Source: Pseudomonas lurida
Lineage (GTDB): Bacteria; Pseudomonadota; Gammaproteobacteria; Pseudomonadales; Pseudomonadaceae
Length of the DNA: 64,000 bases
Assembly: GCF_002563895.1 (NCBI RefSeq)
Contig: NZ_PDJB01000001.1
Span: 2,091,501-2,155,500 of the forward strand
Reading direction: 5' to 3'
The notes beneath the pieces were generated by a model. That model was not told the DNA's origin. It ran no database searches and saw only the letters and a program-made list of their open reading frames with translations. Both the position numbers and the translations under genes were made by a program. This document shows, piece after piece, positions 25,113 through 33,810 of the stretch; position 1 is the first letter of the stretch, and the number at the start of each line of letters is the position of its first letter.

Positions 25113-26261
25113 ATGACCTGCTCGAATAGCATCAGCTACAAACCCTTCAGTCACCTGACCCGTCCACGGGAAGTGATACGCCAGTTCACGCCGAACTGGT
25201 TTGCCGCCACCATGGGCACTGGTGTGCTTGCACTGGCCCTGGCGCAACTACCGGTCAACCTGCCAGGCCTGCACGCCATCGCCCAAGCGCTGTGGTTGTT
25301 CACCATTGGCCTCTTTGTGTTGTTCAGCGTGCTGTACGCGGCCCGTTGGGTGATGTTTTTCCACGAGGCTCGGCGGATCTTCGGGCACTCCACGGTTTCG
25401 ATGTTTTTCGGCACGATCCCCATGGGGCTCGCGACGATTCTCAACGGCTTGCTGCTGTTCGGCCTGCCGCGCTGGGGCGCCGACGTGATACCGCTCGCCG
25501 AGGCCCTGTGGTGGCTGGACGTGGCCATGGCGCTGGCCTGCGGTGTGCTCATTCCGTTCATGATGTTCACCCGCCAGGAACACAGCATCGACCAGATGAC
25601 CGCCGTCTGGCTGCTGCCCGTGGTCGCTGCGGAAGTCGCCGCCGCCAGTGGTGGCCTGCTCGCACCGCACCTGGCGGATGCCCATTCGCAACTGGTGATG
25701 CTGGTGACCAGCTACGTGCTGTGGGCGTTCTCCCTGCCGGTGGCGTTCAGCATCCTGACCATCCTCATGCTGCGCATGGCCTTGCACAAACTGCCCCACG
25801 CCAATATGGCCGCGTCGAGCTGGCTGGCCCTGGGGCCCATCGGTACAGGGGCGCTGGGCATGTTGCTGCTAGGGGGCGATGCGCCGGCTATCTTCGCGGC
25901 CAATGGTTTGCCCGGTGTCGGCGACATGGCCAACGGCCTCGGGTTGGTGGCGGGCATTACGCTGTGGGGCTTTGGCTTGTGGTGGATGCTGATCGCGGTG
26001 TTGATCACCCTGCGTTACCTGCGCGCCGGTATTCCGTTCAACCTCGGCTGGTGGGGTTTTACCTTCCCTCTGGGCGTGTATGCCCTGGCGACGCTCAAGC
26101 TGGCGAGCCTGCTGCACCTGGCATTCTTCAGTGTATTGGGCAGCGTGCTGGTGGTGGCGTTGGCGCTGATGTGGCTGATCGTCGCCAAGCGCACCGTGCA
26201 GGGCGCCTATAAAGGTGAGCTTTTTGTTTCACCGTGCATTGCGGGACTAGCGAATAAGTAA
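25113..26261 (+). CDS. TDT-family (TehA/SSU1-like) membrane transporter
   Basis: 382 residues with about ten membrane segments. The N-terminal FTPNWFAATMGTGVLALAL motif and the later WWGFTFPLGVYALATLKLA segment are typical of the tellurite-resistance/dicarboxylate (TDT) family, which includes malate permease, SSU1 sulfite exporter and SLAC-type channels. GAGGAAGAGGA precedes the ATG. The family moves small anions across the inner membrane; sulfite or a C4-dicarboxylate would be reasonable but is not shown. It has its own promoter. Confidence 0.85.
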   Translation: MTCSNSISYKPFSHLTRPREVIRQFTPNWFAATMGTGVLALALAQLPVNLPGLHAIAQALWLFTIGLFVLFSVLYAARWVMFFHEARRIFGHSTVSMFFGTIPMGLATILNGLLLFGLPRWGADVIPLAEALWWLDVAMALACGVLIPFMMFTRQEHSIDQMTAVWLLPVVAAEVAAASGGLLAPHLADAHSQLVMLVTSYVLWAFSLPVAFSILTILMLRMALHKLPHANMAASSWLALGPIGTGALGMLLLGGDAPAIFAANGLPGVGDMANGLGLVAGITLWGFGLWWMLIAVLITLRYLRAGIPFNLGWWGFTFPLGVYALATLKLASLLHLAFFSVLGSVLVVALALMWLIVAKRTVQGAYKGELFVSPCIAGLANK

Positions 26262-26319
26262 GCAGGATTAGGTAAAGTCGTGGCCTGAATCGATAACAGG
26301 CCACGCAGGAACACGGACG

Positions 26320-28194
26320 ATGAGCCACCCCTCGCAATTCACCTTGCTGCGCACACGGCGCTTCCTGCCGTTCTTCATCACCCAGTTGCTGGGCGCTTTC
26401 AACGACAACATCTTCAAGCAATCGCTGATCCTGGCCATTCTCTACAAGCTCACCATCGACGGTGACCGTTCGATCTGGGTCAACCTCTGTGCGTTGTTGT
26501 TTATCCTGCCGTTCTTCCTGTTCTCGGCATTGGCCGGGCAGTTTGGCGAGAAATTCAACAAGGATGCGTTGATCCGCGCGATCAAGATCGGCGAAATCGT
26601 GATCATGGCCGTGGGCGCGACGGGTTTCCTGACCAACCACCTGGAGCTGATGCTGCTGGCGCTGTTTGCCATGGGCACCCATTCGGCGCTGTTCGGCCCG
26701 GTGAAGTACTCGATCATGCCCCAGGCGTTGCACGACGATGAGCTGGTCGGTGGTAACGGCCTGGTAGAGATGGGCACGTTCCTGGCGATCCTGGCCGGCA
26801 CCATTGGCGCTGGCATCATGATGTCGTCCACCCATTACGCACCCGTGGTGTCAGTGGCGATTGTTGGCGTGGCGGTATTGGGTTACCTGGCCAGCCGCAG
26901 CATTCCACGGGCAGCGGCGTCGACCCCGCAGCTGCGGCTGAACTGGAATATCTTCAGTGAGTCCTGGGCCACCCTGCGCCTGGGCCTGGGGCAGACGCCC
27001 GCCGTTTCGCGCTCCATCGTCGGTAACTCGTGGTTCTGGTTTGTCGGCGCGATCTACTTGACGCAGATCCCGGCCTACGCCAAGGAATGGTTGTACGGCG
27101 ACGAGACCGTGGTGACGCTGATTCTCACGGTGTTCTCGGTGGGTATCGCGCTGGGTTCGATGCTCTGCGAAAAGCTTTCCGGGCGTAAGGTCGAAATCGG
27201 CCTGGTACCGTTCGGTTCATTCGGCCTGACCGTGTTCGGCCTGTTGCTGTGGTGGCACTCCGGCGGTTTCCCTCAGAACGTCCAGGCCAACGACTGGCTG
27301 GCCGTGCTCAGTTACGGCCAGGCCTGGTGGGTGCTGTTCGATATCCTCGGCCTGGGTGTTTTCGGCGGCTTCTATATCGTGCCGCTGTATGCGCTGATTC
27401 AGTCGCGTACCGCCGAGAACGAGCGCGCGCGCGTGATCGCAGCCAACAACATTCTCAATGCGCTGTTCATGGTGGTCTCGGCCATCGTGTCGATCCTGCT
27501 GCTGAGCGTGGCCAAGCTGTCGATTCCCGAGTTGTTCCTGGTGGTGTCGCTGCTCAACATCGCGGTCAACACCTATATCTTCAAGATCGTCCCTGAATTC
27601 ACCATGCGTTTCATGATTTGGCTGCTCAGCCATTCCATGTACCGCGTGGAGCATCGCAACCTGGAGGCGATACCGGATGAAGGCGCGGCGTTGCTGGTGT
27701 GCAACCATGTGTCGTTTGTCGATGCACTGTTGATTGGCGGCGCGGTGCGTCGGCCGATTCGGTTTGTGATGTACTACAAGATCTACCGCTTGCCGGTGCT
27801 CAACTTCATCTTCCGCACCGCTGGGGCGATCCCGATTGCGGGGCGCAACGAAGATATCCAGATCTACGAAAAAGCCTTCACGCGTATTGCGCAGTATCTG
27901 AAGGAAGGGGAGTTGGTGTGCATCTTCCCGGAGGGCAAGCTGACCGCCGATGGCGAGATGAACGAGTTCCGTGGCGGCGTGACGCGCATTCTGGAAGAGA
28001 CGGCGGTGCCGGTGATTCCAATGGCGCTGCAAGGGTTGTGGGGAAGTTTCTTCAGCCGCGATCCGAACAAAGGGTTCTTGCATCGCATCTGGTCGAAGGT
28101 GGTGTTGGTGGCGGGTGAGCCGGTGACGGTAGAGGCCGCTACGCCTGCGCAGTTGCAGGAAAGGGTGGGGGTGTTGAGGGGCAGTGTCAGGTAG
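26320..28194 (+). CDS. MFS (LplT-like) transporter fused to a PlsC-type acyltransferase
   Basis: 624 residues. The first 420 form a 12-segment MFS domain like the lysophospholipid flippase LplT (RRFLPFFITQLLGAFNDNIFKQ start). The C-terminal 190 residues are a 1-acylglycerol-3-phosphate acyltransferase domain with HxxxxD (H463, D468 in NHVSFVD) and FPEG (from F536). In enterobacteria LplT and the Aas acyltransferase are neighbouring genes. The fusion would import and re-acylate lysophospholipids in the inner membrane. The usual AMP-ligase part of Aas is absent, so the acyl donor must come from elsewhere. Confidence 0.88.
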   Translation: MSHPSQFTLLRTRRFLPFFITQLLGAFNDNIFKQSLILAILYKLTIDGDRSIWVNLCALLFILPFFLFSALAGQFGEKFNKDALIRAIKIGEIVIMAVGATGFLTNHLELMLLALFAMGTHSALFGPVKYSIMPQALHDDELVGGNGLVEMGTFLAILAGTIGAGIMMSSTHYAPVVSVAIVGVAVLGYLASRSIPRAAASTPQLRLNWNIFSESWATLRLGLGQTPAVSRSIVGNSWFWFVGAIYLTQIPAYAKEWLYGDETVVTLILTVFSVGIALGSMLCEKLSGRKVEIGLVPFGSFGLTVFGLLLWWHSGGFPQNVQANDWLAVLSYGQAWWVLFDILGLGVFGGFYIVPLYALIQSRTAENERARVIAANNILNALFMVVSAIVSILLLSVAKLSIPELFLVVSLLNIAVNTYIFKIVPEFTMRFMIWLLSHSMYRVEHRNLEAIPDEGAALLVCNHVSFVDALLIGGAVRRPIRFVMYYKIYRLPVLNFIFRTAGAIPIAGRNEDIQIYEKAFTRIAQYLKEGELVCIFPEGKLTADGEMNEFRGGVTRILEETAVPVIPMALQGLWGSFFSRDPNKGFLHRIWSKVVLVAGEPVTVEAATPAQLQERVGVLRGSVR

Positions 28195-28217
28195 TTTTTT
28201 TACTGGCTTCAAGACCC

Positions 28218-28292
28218 TCATCGCAGGCAAGCCCGCTCCCACTTCTGACTGTATCTATACATCCAAATGTGGGAGCGGGCTTGTCGGGTCGC
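28218..28292. repeat. REPIN (inverted REP pair)
   Basis: Two REP cores in opposite orientation, GCAAGCCCGCTCCCAC and GTGGGAGCGGGCTTG, about 28 bases apart, lie between the convergent acyltransferase-fusion and gdx genes. It may act as a transcription barrier. Confidence 0.75.
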
Positions 28293-28318
28293 CGCATCGC
28301 CGCGATAGCGGCAGTGGC

Positions 28319-28633
28319 TCAGGTGCTGATCTTGAGGCCGATAAGCCCGCAAATGATCAACGCCACACTGGCCAAACGGAACAACGCCATGGACTCTCCA
28401 AACAGGATAATCCCCGCAATCACGGTGCCCACCGCACCCACGCCGGTCCAGATGGCGTAGGCGGTGCCCAGCGGCAGTTCTTTCATGGCCAGCCCCAGCA
28501 GGCCAAGGCTGATGGCCATGGCGACAATCGTCAGGGCGGTGGGAAGCGGCTTGCTGAAGCCGTCGGTGTACTTCAGGCCAACGGCCCAGCCGACTTCAAA
28601 CAACCCTGCGAAAAACAAAATGACCCAGGACAT
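28319..28633 (-). CDS. gdx: SMR-family guanidinium exporter (Gdx/SugE)
   Basis: 104 residues with four membrane helices. E13 in [17 protein letters not shown] is the conserved substrate/proton-binding glutamate, and the WAVGLKYT signature is that of SugE/Gdx rather than EmrE. Gdx proteins export guanidinium in exchange for protons and work as antiparallel dimers. The upstream leader contains a guanidine-II riboswitch, which supports this substrate directly. AGGAGGT precedes the ATG. Confidence 0.93.
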   Translation of the reverse strand: MSWVILFFAGLFEVGWAVGLKYTDGFSKPLPTALTIVAMAISLGLLGLAMKELPLGTAYAIWTGVGAVGTVIAGIILFGESMALFRLASVALIICGLIGLKIST

Positions 28634-28654
28634 GATGACCTCCTAACACTAGGT

Positions 28655-28705
28655 GGGGTCGTCCCCGGATTAGGCGCTTGAGAGCGTCGCGGGGTCGTCC
28701 CCGCG
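28655..28705 (-). promoter_or_regulatory. Guanidine-II (mini-ykkC) riboswitch controlling gdx
   Basis: On the minus strand, two GC-rich hairpins each carry the hallmark GGACGACC core: CGCGGGGACGACCCCGCG (28705-28688) and GGGGACGACCCC (28666-28655), separated by about 21 bases. The ACGA loops are the guanidinium-binding loops that kiss between hairpins in this class. The gdx ribosome-binding site follows within 20 bases of the second hairpin, so control is probably at translation, with guanidine turning the gene on. Confidence 0.93.
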
Positions 28706-28739
28706 AAGCTCGGTAGAGTGCCGAAAAGTGCTCGGCTGA

Positions 28740-29705
28740 TCAAGTTTGTGGCGTGTTCTCGAGGACGCGACGGTCTTCCTTTTCGCTCATGCGGCGGAAG
28801 TAAGTCGACAGCAATGCACCGGAAATGTTGTGCCAGACACTGAACAGCGCACTCGGTACCGCCGCCAGTGGTGAAAAATGTGCACTGGCCAACGCGGCAC
28901 CCAGCCCGGAGTTCTGCATGCCCACTTCCAGCGCCAGCGACTTGCGCTGCGCCAGCGGCAGCTTGAACACGCGACCGGTGAAGTAACCCAGCAGGTAGCC
29001 GAAGCTGTTGTGCAGCATCACCACGGCCATGATCAACAGGCCTGACTCGGCGATCTTCGCCTGGCTGGCGGCAACCACCGCCGCAACGATGATCACGATG
29101 CTCACCACCGACACCAGTGGCAGCACCTCGACCGCATGGCGAACCCGATCACCGAGCACGCGTTGCGCCAGTACGCCGAGCACGATCGGCAGCAGCACCA
29201 CTTGCAGGATCGACCAGAACAACTCCATGAACGAAACCGGCAGCCAGGCCGAGGCCAGTAGCCAGATCAGCGCCGGGGTGAGCAGTGGGGCGAGGAGGGT
29301 GGTGACGGCGGCGATGGCCACCGACAACGCCAGGTCGCCTCGGGCCAGCCAGGTCATCACGTTGGACGAGGTGCCGCTTGGGCAGCAACCGACCAGGATC
29401 ACGCCGACAGCGATTTCCGGGGGGAGATGGAATGCCTTGCACAAAAGCCATGCCACGCCCGGCATGATCACAAAGTGCGCCACCACGCCCAACGCCACCC
29501 GCCATGGATGACGGGCGACTTCGGCGAAGTCATCGAGTTTGAGGGTCAGCCCCATGCCGAACATCACCAGGCCCAGCAACGGGACGATGGCGCTTTTGAG
29601 GCCGATGAACCAGCCGGGTTCGAGGAAGGCGACGACGGCAAAAATCAACACCCAGTAAGCGAAGGTGTTGCCGACGAAGCGGCTCAAGGCGGCGAGTGCG
29701 CGCAT
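28740..29705 (-). CDS. Bile acid:sodium symporter (BASS) family transporter
   Basis: 321 residues from the ATG at 29705 (AAGGA seven bases upstream); the longer frame upstream runs through a REP sequence and is not credible. About ten membrane segments, with VMFGMGLTLKLDDF, VGCCPSGTSSNVMTWLARGDLALSVAIAAVTT and EVGMQNSGLGAAL typical of the family. Bacterial members import organic anions such as pantoate or other carboxylates with sodium. The substrate is unknown. The C-terminus ends shortly before the gdx riboswitch. Confidence 0.9.
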   Translation of the reverse strand: MRALAALSRFVGNTFAYWVLIFAVVAFLEPGWFIGLKSAIVPLLGLVMFGMGLTLKLDDFAEVARHPWRVALGVVAHFVIMPGVAWLLCKAFHLPPEIAVGVILVGCCPSGTSSNVMTWLARGDLALSVAIAAVTTLLAPLLTPALIWLLASAWLPVSFMELFWSILQVVLLPIVLGVLAQRVLGDRVRHAVEVLPLVSVVSIVIIVAAVVAASQAKIAESGLLIMAVVMLHNSFGYLLGYFTGRVFKLPLAQRKSLALEVGMQNSGLGAALASAHFSPLAAVPSALFSVWHNISGALLSTYFRRMSEKEDRRVLENTPQT

Positions 29706-29755
29706 GGGGGTGTCCTTGTTATTAGAGAGGTGGTCGGATTGGAAACCGGATCCAA

Positions 29756-29874
29756 TGTGGGCGCGGGCTTGTGTGGGAGCTGGCTTGCCTGCGATAGCAT
29801 CAACTCGGTTCAACTGAAGACCGAGGTGCCTGCATCGCGGGCAAGCCCGGCTCCCACACAAGCCCGCTCACACA
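29756..29874. repeat. Long nested REPIN
   Basis: Two REP units are fused in each arm: GCGGGCTTGTGTGGGAGC, then TGGCTTGCCTGCGAT on the left, mirrored on the right by ATCGCGGGCAAGCCCGGCTCC and CACACAAGCCCGC (imperfect). The centre carries a smaller ACTCGGT / ACCGAGGT stem. It lies between rdgC and the BASS gene and would form a very long hairpin. Confidence 0.75.
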
Positions 29875-29904
29875 CTGACTGTGCCCACTTGGGAGCTGTG
29901 TTGC

Positions 29905-30825
29905 TTAGATACCCTGTGGGGTCTCTTCACCGCCGAGTGCTTCGACCAGCGCAGGGATAAAATCACCAAACGTCAGCATCATCAGGGTAAAGCTCGCATC
30001 CAGTTGGCCCAGGGCTTCTTCACCGCCGTCCTGTTCCGCCTGGTCTTGCAGCAGGTCTTCGAACTTCAGGCGCTTGACGGTCATCTTGTCGTCGAGCATG
30101 AAGGACAGCTTGTCCTGCCAGGCCAGGGACAGTTGGGTCACGACTTTGCCGGTGGTCAAGTGCAACTGGATTTCTTCGCCGGTCAGGTCCTGGCGCTTGC
30201 AGCGCACGATGCCACCGTCTTCGTGGGTGTCGCGCAGCTCGCATTCGTCGAGGACGAAGAAGTCATCGGCCGGCTTCTGGGTGGTAACCCAGTCGGTCAT
30301 GATCGCTGTCGGTGCGGTCTTCACGGTCAGTGGGCGAACCGGCAGGGTGCCGATCACTTCACGCAGGGTCGACAGCAGGTCTTCGGCGCGTTTCGGGCTG
30401 GCGGAGTTGACCAGGATTAGGCCCTGCTTCGGCGCGATGGCGGCGAAGGTCGACGAACGACGGATAAAGGCGCGTGGCAGGAAGGCCTGGATGATTTCAT
30501 CCTTGATCTGGTCGCGTTCTTTCTTATAGACCTTGCGCATTTGCTCGGCCTCGATCTCTTCGACTTTCTCCTTGAGCGCGTCACGTACCACGCTGCCCGG
30601 CAGGATGCGTTCTTCCTTGCGCGCGGCGATCAGCAGGAAGTCACCGCTGACGTGAACCAGGGGAGCGTCTTCACCCTTACCGAAGGGGGCGACGAAACCG
30701 TACGTGGTCAACTCCTGGCTGGCACAAGGGCGCGCCAGTTTGGTGGCCATGGCCGCTTCCAACGCCTCGGCATCAACAGGCAGATCTTGGGTCAGGCGAT
30801 AGATAAGCAGGTTCTTGAACCACAT
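29905..30825 (-). CDS. rdgC: Recombination-associated protein RdgC
   Basis: 306 residues from the ATG at 30825 ([11 protein letters not shown] start typical of RdgC; GGAGAG upstream). RdgC is a toroidal DNA-binding dimer that associates with the nucleoid and antagonises RecA loading. The conserved [29 protein letters not shown] and [22 protein letters not shown] segments are visible, and the length matches the family. It is expressed alone, away from the tRNA genes on the other strand. Confidence 0.95.
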   Translation of the reverse strand: MWFKNLLIYRLTQDLPVDAEALEAAMATKLARPCASQELTTYGFVAPFGKGEDAPLVHVSGDFLLIAARKEERILPGSVVRDALKEKVEEIEAEQMRKVYKKERDQIKDEIIQAFLPRAFIRRSSTFAAIAPKQGLILVNSASPKRAEDLLSTLREVIGTLPVRPLTVKTAPTAIMTDWVTTQKPADDFFVLDECELRDTHEDGGIVRCKRQDLTGEEIQLHLTTGKVVTQLSLAWQDKLSFMLDDKMTVKRLKFEDLLQDQAEQDGGEEALGQLDASFTLMMLTFGDFIPALVEALGGEETPQGI

Positions 30826-30935
30826 GGGGTGAGTCTCTCCTCTATACAAAGGGGGGCATTATTCTCTTGATAACGTCTCAGGCCAACCCTGCCTAAGCCA
30901 TTGGAAGCTATCAAAAAAAAGATTTAAGAAAGTGC

Positions 30936-30964
30936 TTGCCAGACCCAGGGTCGCTCCGTAGAAT
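30936..30964 (+). promoter_or_regulatory. Promoter of the first tRNA-Val/tRNA-Asp operon
   Basis: TTGCCA (30936-30941) and TAGAAT (30959-30964) with a 17-base spacer, followed by a GC-rich GCGCGCC stretch resembling a stringent discriminator near the start of the tRNA transcript. Confidence 0.75.
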
Positions 30965-30984
30965 GCGCGCCACACCGAAACGAA

Positions 30985-31060
30985 GGGTGATTAGCTCAGC
31001 TGGGAGAGCATCTGCCTTACAAGCAGAGGGTCGGCGGTTCGATCCCGTCATCACCCACCA
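30985..31060 (+). tRNA. tRNA-Val (anticodon TAC), copy 1
   Basis: 76 bases with encoded CCA. The acceptor stem GGGTGAT pairs with ATCACCC; the T-loop is GTTCGATCC; the anticodon loop CTTACAA reads TAC. It is very close to the E. coli tRNA-Val sequence. Confidence 0.97.
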
Positions 31061-31079
31061 TTCGCTTCAAGTGTTACGC

Positions 31080-31156
31080 GCAGCGGTAGTTCAGTCGGTT
31101 AGAATACCGGCCTGTCACGCCGGGGGTCGCGGGTTCGAGTCCCGTCCGCTGCGCCA
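31080..31156 (+). tRNA. tRNA-Asp (anticodon GTC), copy 1
   Basis: 77 bases with encoded CCA. The acceptor GCAGCGG pairs with CCGCTGC; the T-loop is GTTCGAGTC; the anticodon loop CTGTCAC reads GTC. It lies 19 bases after tRNA-Val in the same transcript. Confidence 0.97.
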
Positions 31157-31197
31157 TATTCGGTAACCTGGAACACTGAACGCCAGGTCACCACAGA

Positions 31198-31224
31198 AAG
31201 CCCGCTCATTGAGCGGGCTTTTTG
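31198..31224 (+). terminator. Terminator of tRNA operon copy 1
   Basis: Stem AGCCCGCTCA / TGAGCGGGCT followed by TTTTG. Confidence 0.88.
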
Positions 31225-31247
31225 CTGTCTGGGCTTTGCACAAGCCG

Positions 31248-31290
31248 AAAAAACGCCGCCGATCATTTCCGATGATCGGCGGCGTTTTTT
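31248..31290. terminator. Strong terminator downstream of the siderophore receptor gene
   Basis: A 19-bp stem (ACGCCGCCGATCAT and its complement, extended by A6/T6) has A-runs and T-runs on both sides. It ends the receptor transcript on the minus strand and insulates it from the tRNA operon. Confidence 0.9.
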
Positions 31291-31299
31291 ATTGGGAAT

Positions 31300-33732
31300 C
31301 TAGAAATCCCAGCGAGTGGTCACCATGAAGTTGCGCGGCTCGCCGTAAGCGGCGGAGTTATAGAAGCCGATGTTGGTGTAGTAGTGCTTGTCGAACAGGT
31401 TGTTGACGTTCAGCGTGGCCGACAGGTTCTGGGTGACCTGATACTTGGTCATCAGGTCCACCAGCCAATAGGCGTCCTGGGAGAACTCTTCGTATTGCTT
31501 GCGCGGGTTGTTGTAGATGTCCTGCCAGCCCACGCTCTGCCAGCGCACACCACCGCCGACGGTCAACTTGTCCAGGTTGCCCTTGAGTGTGTAGGTGGTG
31601 AACAGCTTGACCTGGTCTTCAGGTTCGAAGGTGGAGATCTTCTCGTCCTTGTCGTCGCGCACCACCTTGTGGGTGTAGCCGGCCTGGAGTTGCCAGCCAG
31701 GCGCGATCTCGCCGGACATTTCCAGCTCGTAACCCTTGGTGACGGCCTTGCTGCTCTTGTAGGCGTAGTTGTTCGGGATGGGCGTCTGGTTGTTGTACTG
31801 GTCATCCGACAGTGCGCGATTGGATTCATGGATTTCGAAGTAGGCTGCGCTCGCGTTGACCCGACCGTCGAGGAAGTCGGCTTTCAGGCCCAGCTCCCAG
31901 TTCTGGCCTTCATCCGGCTCAAGCAGCTTGTTGTCGCGGTCGCGGTTGTAATTCTCCTGCGGCATGAAGATGTCGGTGTAGCTGGCGTACACCGAGTACG
32001 TGTCGTTGAGGTCGTACACGGCACCGATGTAAGGGACGAAACGCCCGGACTCACGGTAGTTGGGGTTGTAGCCCGTCACCTGGTAGTTGACCACGCGGCC
32101 ACCCAGCAGCAGCTTGAGGTCGTCGGCGAGGTTCAGGCGCGTGGTCACATAGGCGCCTGTCTGGCGCACGGTGTCATCGGTCAGCGATTGCGCCTGGCCC
32201 CAGTCGGGTATCGCGGCGTGGCCGCGCCAGTTGTTGAAGTCGACGATATTCGGGGAGAGGTTCCAATAGCCTTTGCCTTTCCATTCCGAGGCGCTGATGG
32301 AGCCGCCCATCACCAGTTCATGTTCGCGACCGCCCAGGCTGAATGGGCCGCTCACGTACAGGTCGGCGGAATCGCTGACGGTTTCCCCGGTGTACTTGCC
32401 GGAGGTGAGTTGCGCGGTGCCGTCCGGTTGCGGCTGGTCGCCCTGGATCGAGCCCATCAAGGCGTGGTAGCCGTTGATTTTGTGATCCAGTTGCAGCTTG
32501 GTCACCCAGCCATTGCCCAGGTCGTGTTCGAGCATGGCAAATACGGTGCGGGTGTATTGCTCCCAACTGCTCCAGTCGGCAGCGTTGTTGAATGAGCGCT
32601 TGACGCTATTGCTGTCGCCTCGGGCGTTGATCAGCGGGAAACTGCCCGACCATGAAGAGCCTTTTGGCAAGGTGTCCTGATAGTCGCCGCCTACGGTCAG
32701 CAGGGTATCGGGTGACAGGTCGAACTCCATGATGCCGTAGTAGGTCGGGCTCTGGCGCGAGTAGTGATCCATGAAGGAATGCTTGTCCTGGTAGGCCGCC
32801 ACGGCCCGGCCACGGACGTTGCCGCTTTCGGTCATCGGGCCGCTGACATCCAGCTCGCTGCGGTAGTTGTCCCAGGAGCCGGCACCGAGGGTCGCGTGCC
32901 CCTGGAAGTCTGCGGTGGGCTTCTTGCGCACCAGGTTGATCGTCGCGCCCAACGAGCCGGCACCGGTGAGCAGGCCAGTGGCACCCTTGAGCACTTCGAC
33001 ACGGTCGTAGATCGCCATGTCGCTCAGGGTGTTGCCCGCCGAATAGGCGACGTTGCGCGCCGTGGACGGGATGCCGTCGTACTGGAAGTTGTTGATGGAA
33101 AAGCCCCGGGCATAGTAGTTGGTACGCTCGGTGTCGAAGGCTGAAACGGTGATGCCGGGTGTGTGGCGCATCACGTCGTCGACGTTGTTCAGGCCGAAAT
33201 CATCCATGTGCTGGCGGGTGACCACCGAGACTGACTGCGGGGTTTCCTTGGGCGTCAGCACCAGCCGGGTCGAGGTCGCGATTGTGCCGGGCGTATAGGA
33301 GCCGGTGCCTTCGGTGACGTTACCGAGCTGGTTACCGCTGACCTGGGTCGGGCTTAGCTCCATGGTGCCGTCGCCGGTGGTGGGGGCAGGTTGCAGCGCA
33401 TAGACCTGATCGCCTCTTACCGCGCGGTAGCCGCTGCCCTGCAGCAAGCTGTCGAAACCGTCCTGGAGTGTGTAGGTGCCTTTCAAACCTCGTGCTTTGC
33501 GGCCTTCCAGTTCCTGGGACTGGAACACGATGGCCACGCCTGCCTGCTGGGCAAAGCGGTTGAGCGAGCTGCCCAGCGGCCCGGCTGGAATGTCGTAGGT
33601 CCGGGTGGTGATGCTGGTGGCGTCTGCCAGGGCCAGGCTGATGTGCAATGGGGTGGCAGTGAGCAGCGCCAGGGACAGCGGCGCGCTTTTCAGTAGCCGA
33701 AAGCGTCCGCGCGGGTAGGCAGGGGTGTGCAT
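31300..33732 (-). CDS. TonB-dependent ferri-siderophore receptor with signalling domain (FpvA/FecA type)
   Basis: 810 residues. After the signal peptide there is an STN signalling domain (about 40-115, with IPAGPLGSSLNRFAQQAGV and LQDGFDSLLQGSGY), a plug (RLVLTPKETPQSVSVVTRQHMDDFGL, RGFSINNFQYDGIPS, KGATGLLTGAGSLGATIN), and a long barrel ending in the aromatic TTRWDF. The STN domain plus adjacent FecR and ECF sigma genes make this a cell-surface signalling receptor: a ferri-siderophore is bound, and the signal passes through FecR to the sigma factor. It resembles ferripyoverdine receptors, but which siderophore it takes cannot be read. Confidence 0.93.
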   Translation of the reverse strand: MHTPAYPRGRFRLLKSAPLSLALLTATPLHISLALADATSITTRTYDIPAGPLGSSLNRFAQQAGVAIVFQSQELEGRKARGLKGTYTLQDGFDSLLQGSGYRAVRGDQVYALQPAPTTGDGTMELSPTQVSGNQLGNVTEGTGSYTPGTIATSTRLVLTPKETPQSVSVVTRQHMDDFGLNNVDDVMRHTPGITVSAFDTERTNYYARGFSINNFQYDGIPSTARNVAYSAGNTLSDMAIYDRVEVLKGATGLLTGAGSLGATINLVRKKPTADFQGHATLGAGSWDNYRSELDVSGPMTESGNVRGRAVAAYQDKHSFMDHYSRQSPTYYGIMEFDLSPDTLLTVGGDYQDTLPKGSSWSGSFPLINARGDSNSVKRSFNNAADWSSWEQYTRTVFAMLEHDLGNGWVTKLQLDHKINGYHALMGSIQGDQPQPDGTAQLTSGKYTGETVSDSADLYVSGPFSLGGREHELVMGGSISASEWKGKGYWNLSPNIVDFNNWRGHAAIPDWGQAQSLTDDTVRQTGAYVTTRLNLADDLKLLLGGRVVNYQVTGYNPNYRESGRFVPYIGAVYDLNDTYSVYASYTDIFMPQENYNRDRDNKLLEPDEGQNWELGLKADFLDGRVNASAAYFEIHESNRALSDDQYNNQTPIPNNYAYKSSKAVTKGYELEMSGEIAPGWQLQAGYTHKVVRDDKDEKISTFEPEDQVKLFTTYTLKGNLDKLTVGGGVRWQSVGWQDIYNNPRKQYEEFSQDAYWLVDLMTKYQVTQNLSATLNVNNLFDKHYYTNIGFYNSAAYGEPRNFMVTTRWDF

Positions 33733-33810
33733 GGTGAAGGCAGTCCTTTATGTGTCGAATTACCTTCCTTGACGGGCAGCCTCGAAAAAACCGGAAGCAA
33801 ATGCGAATAA

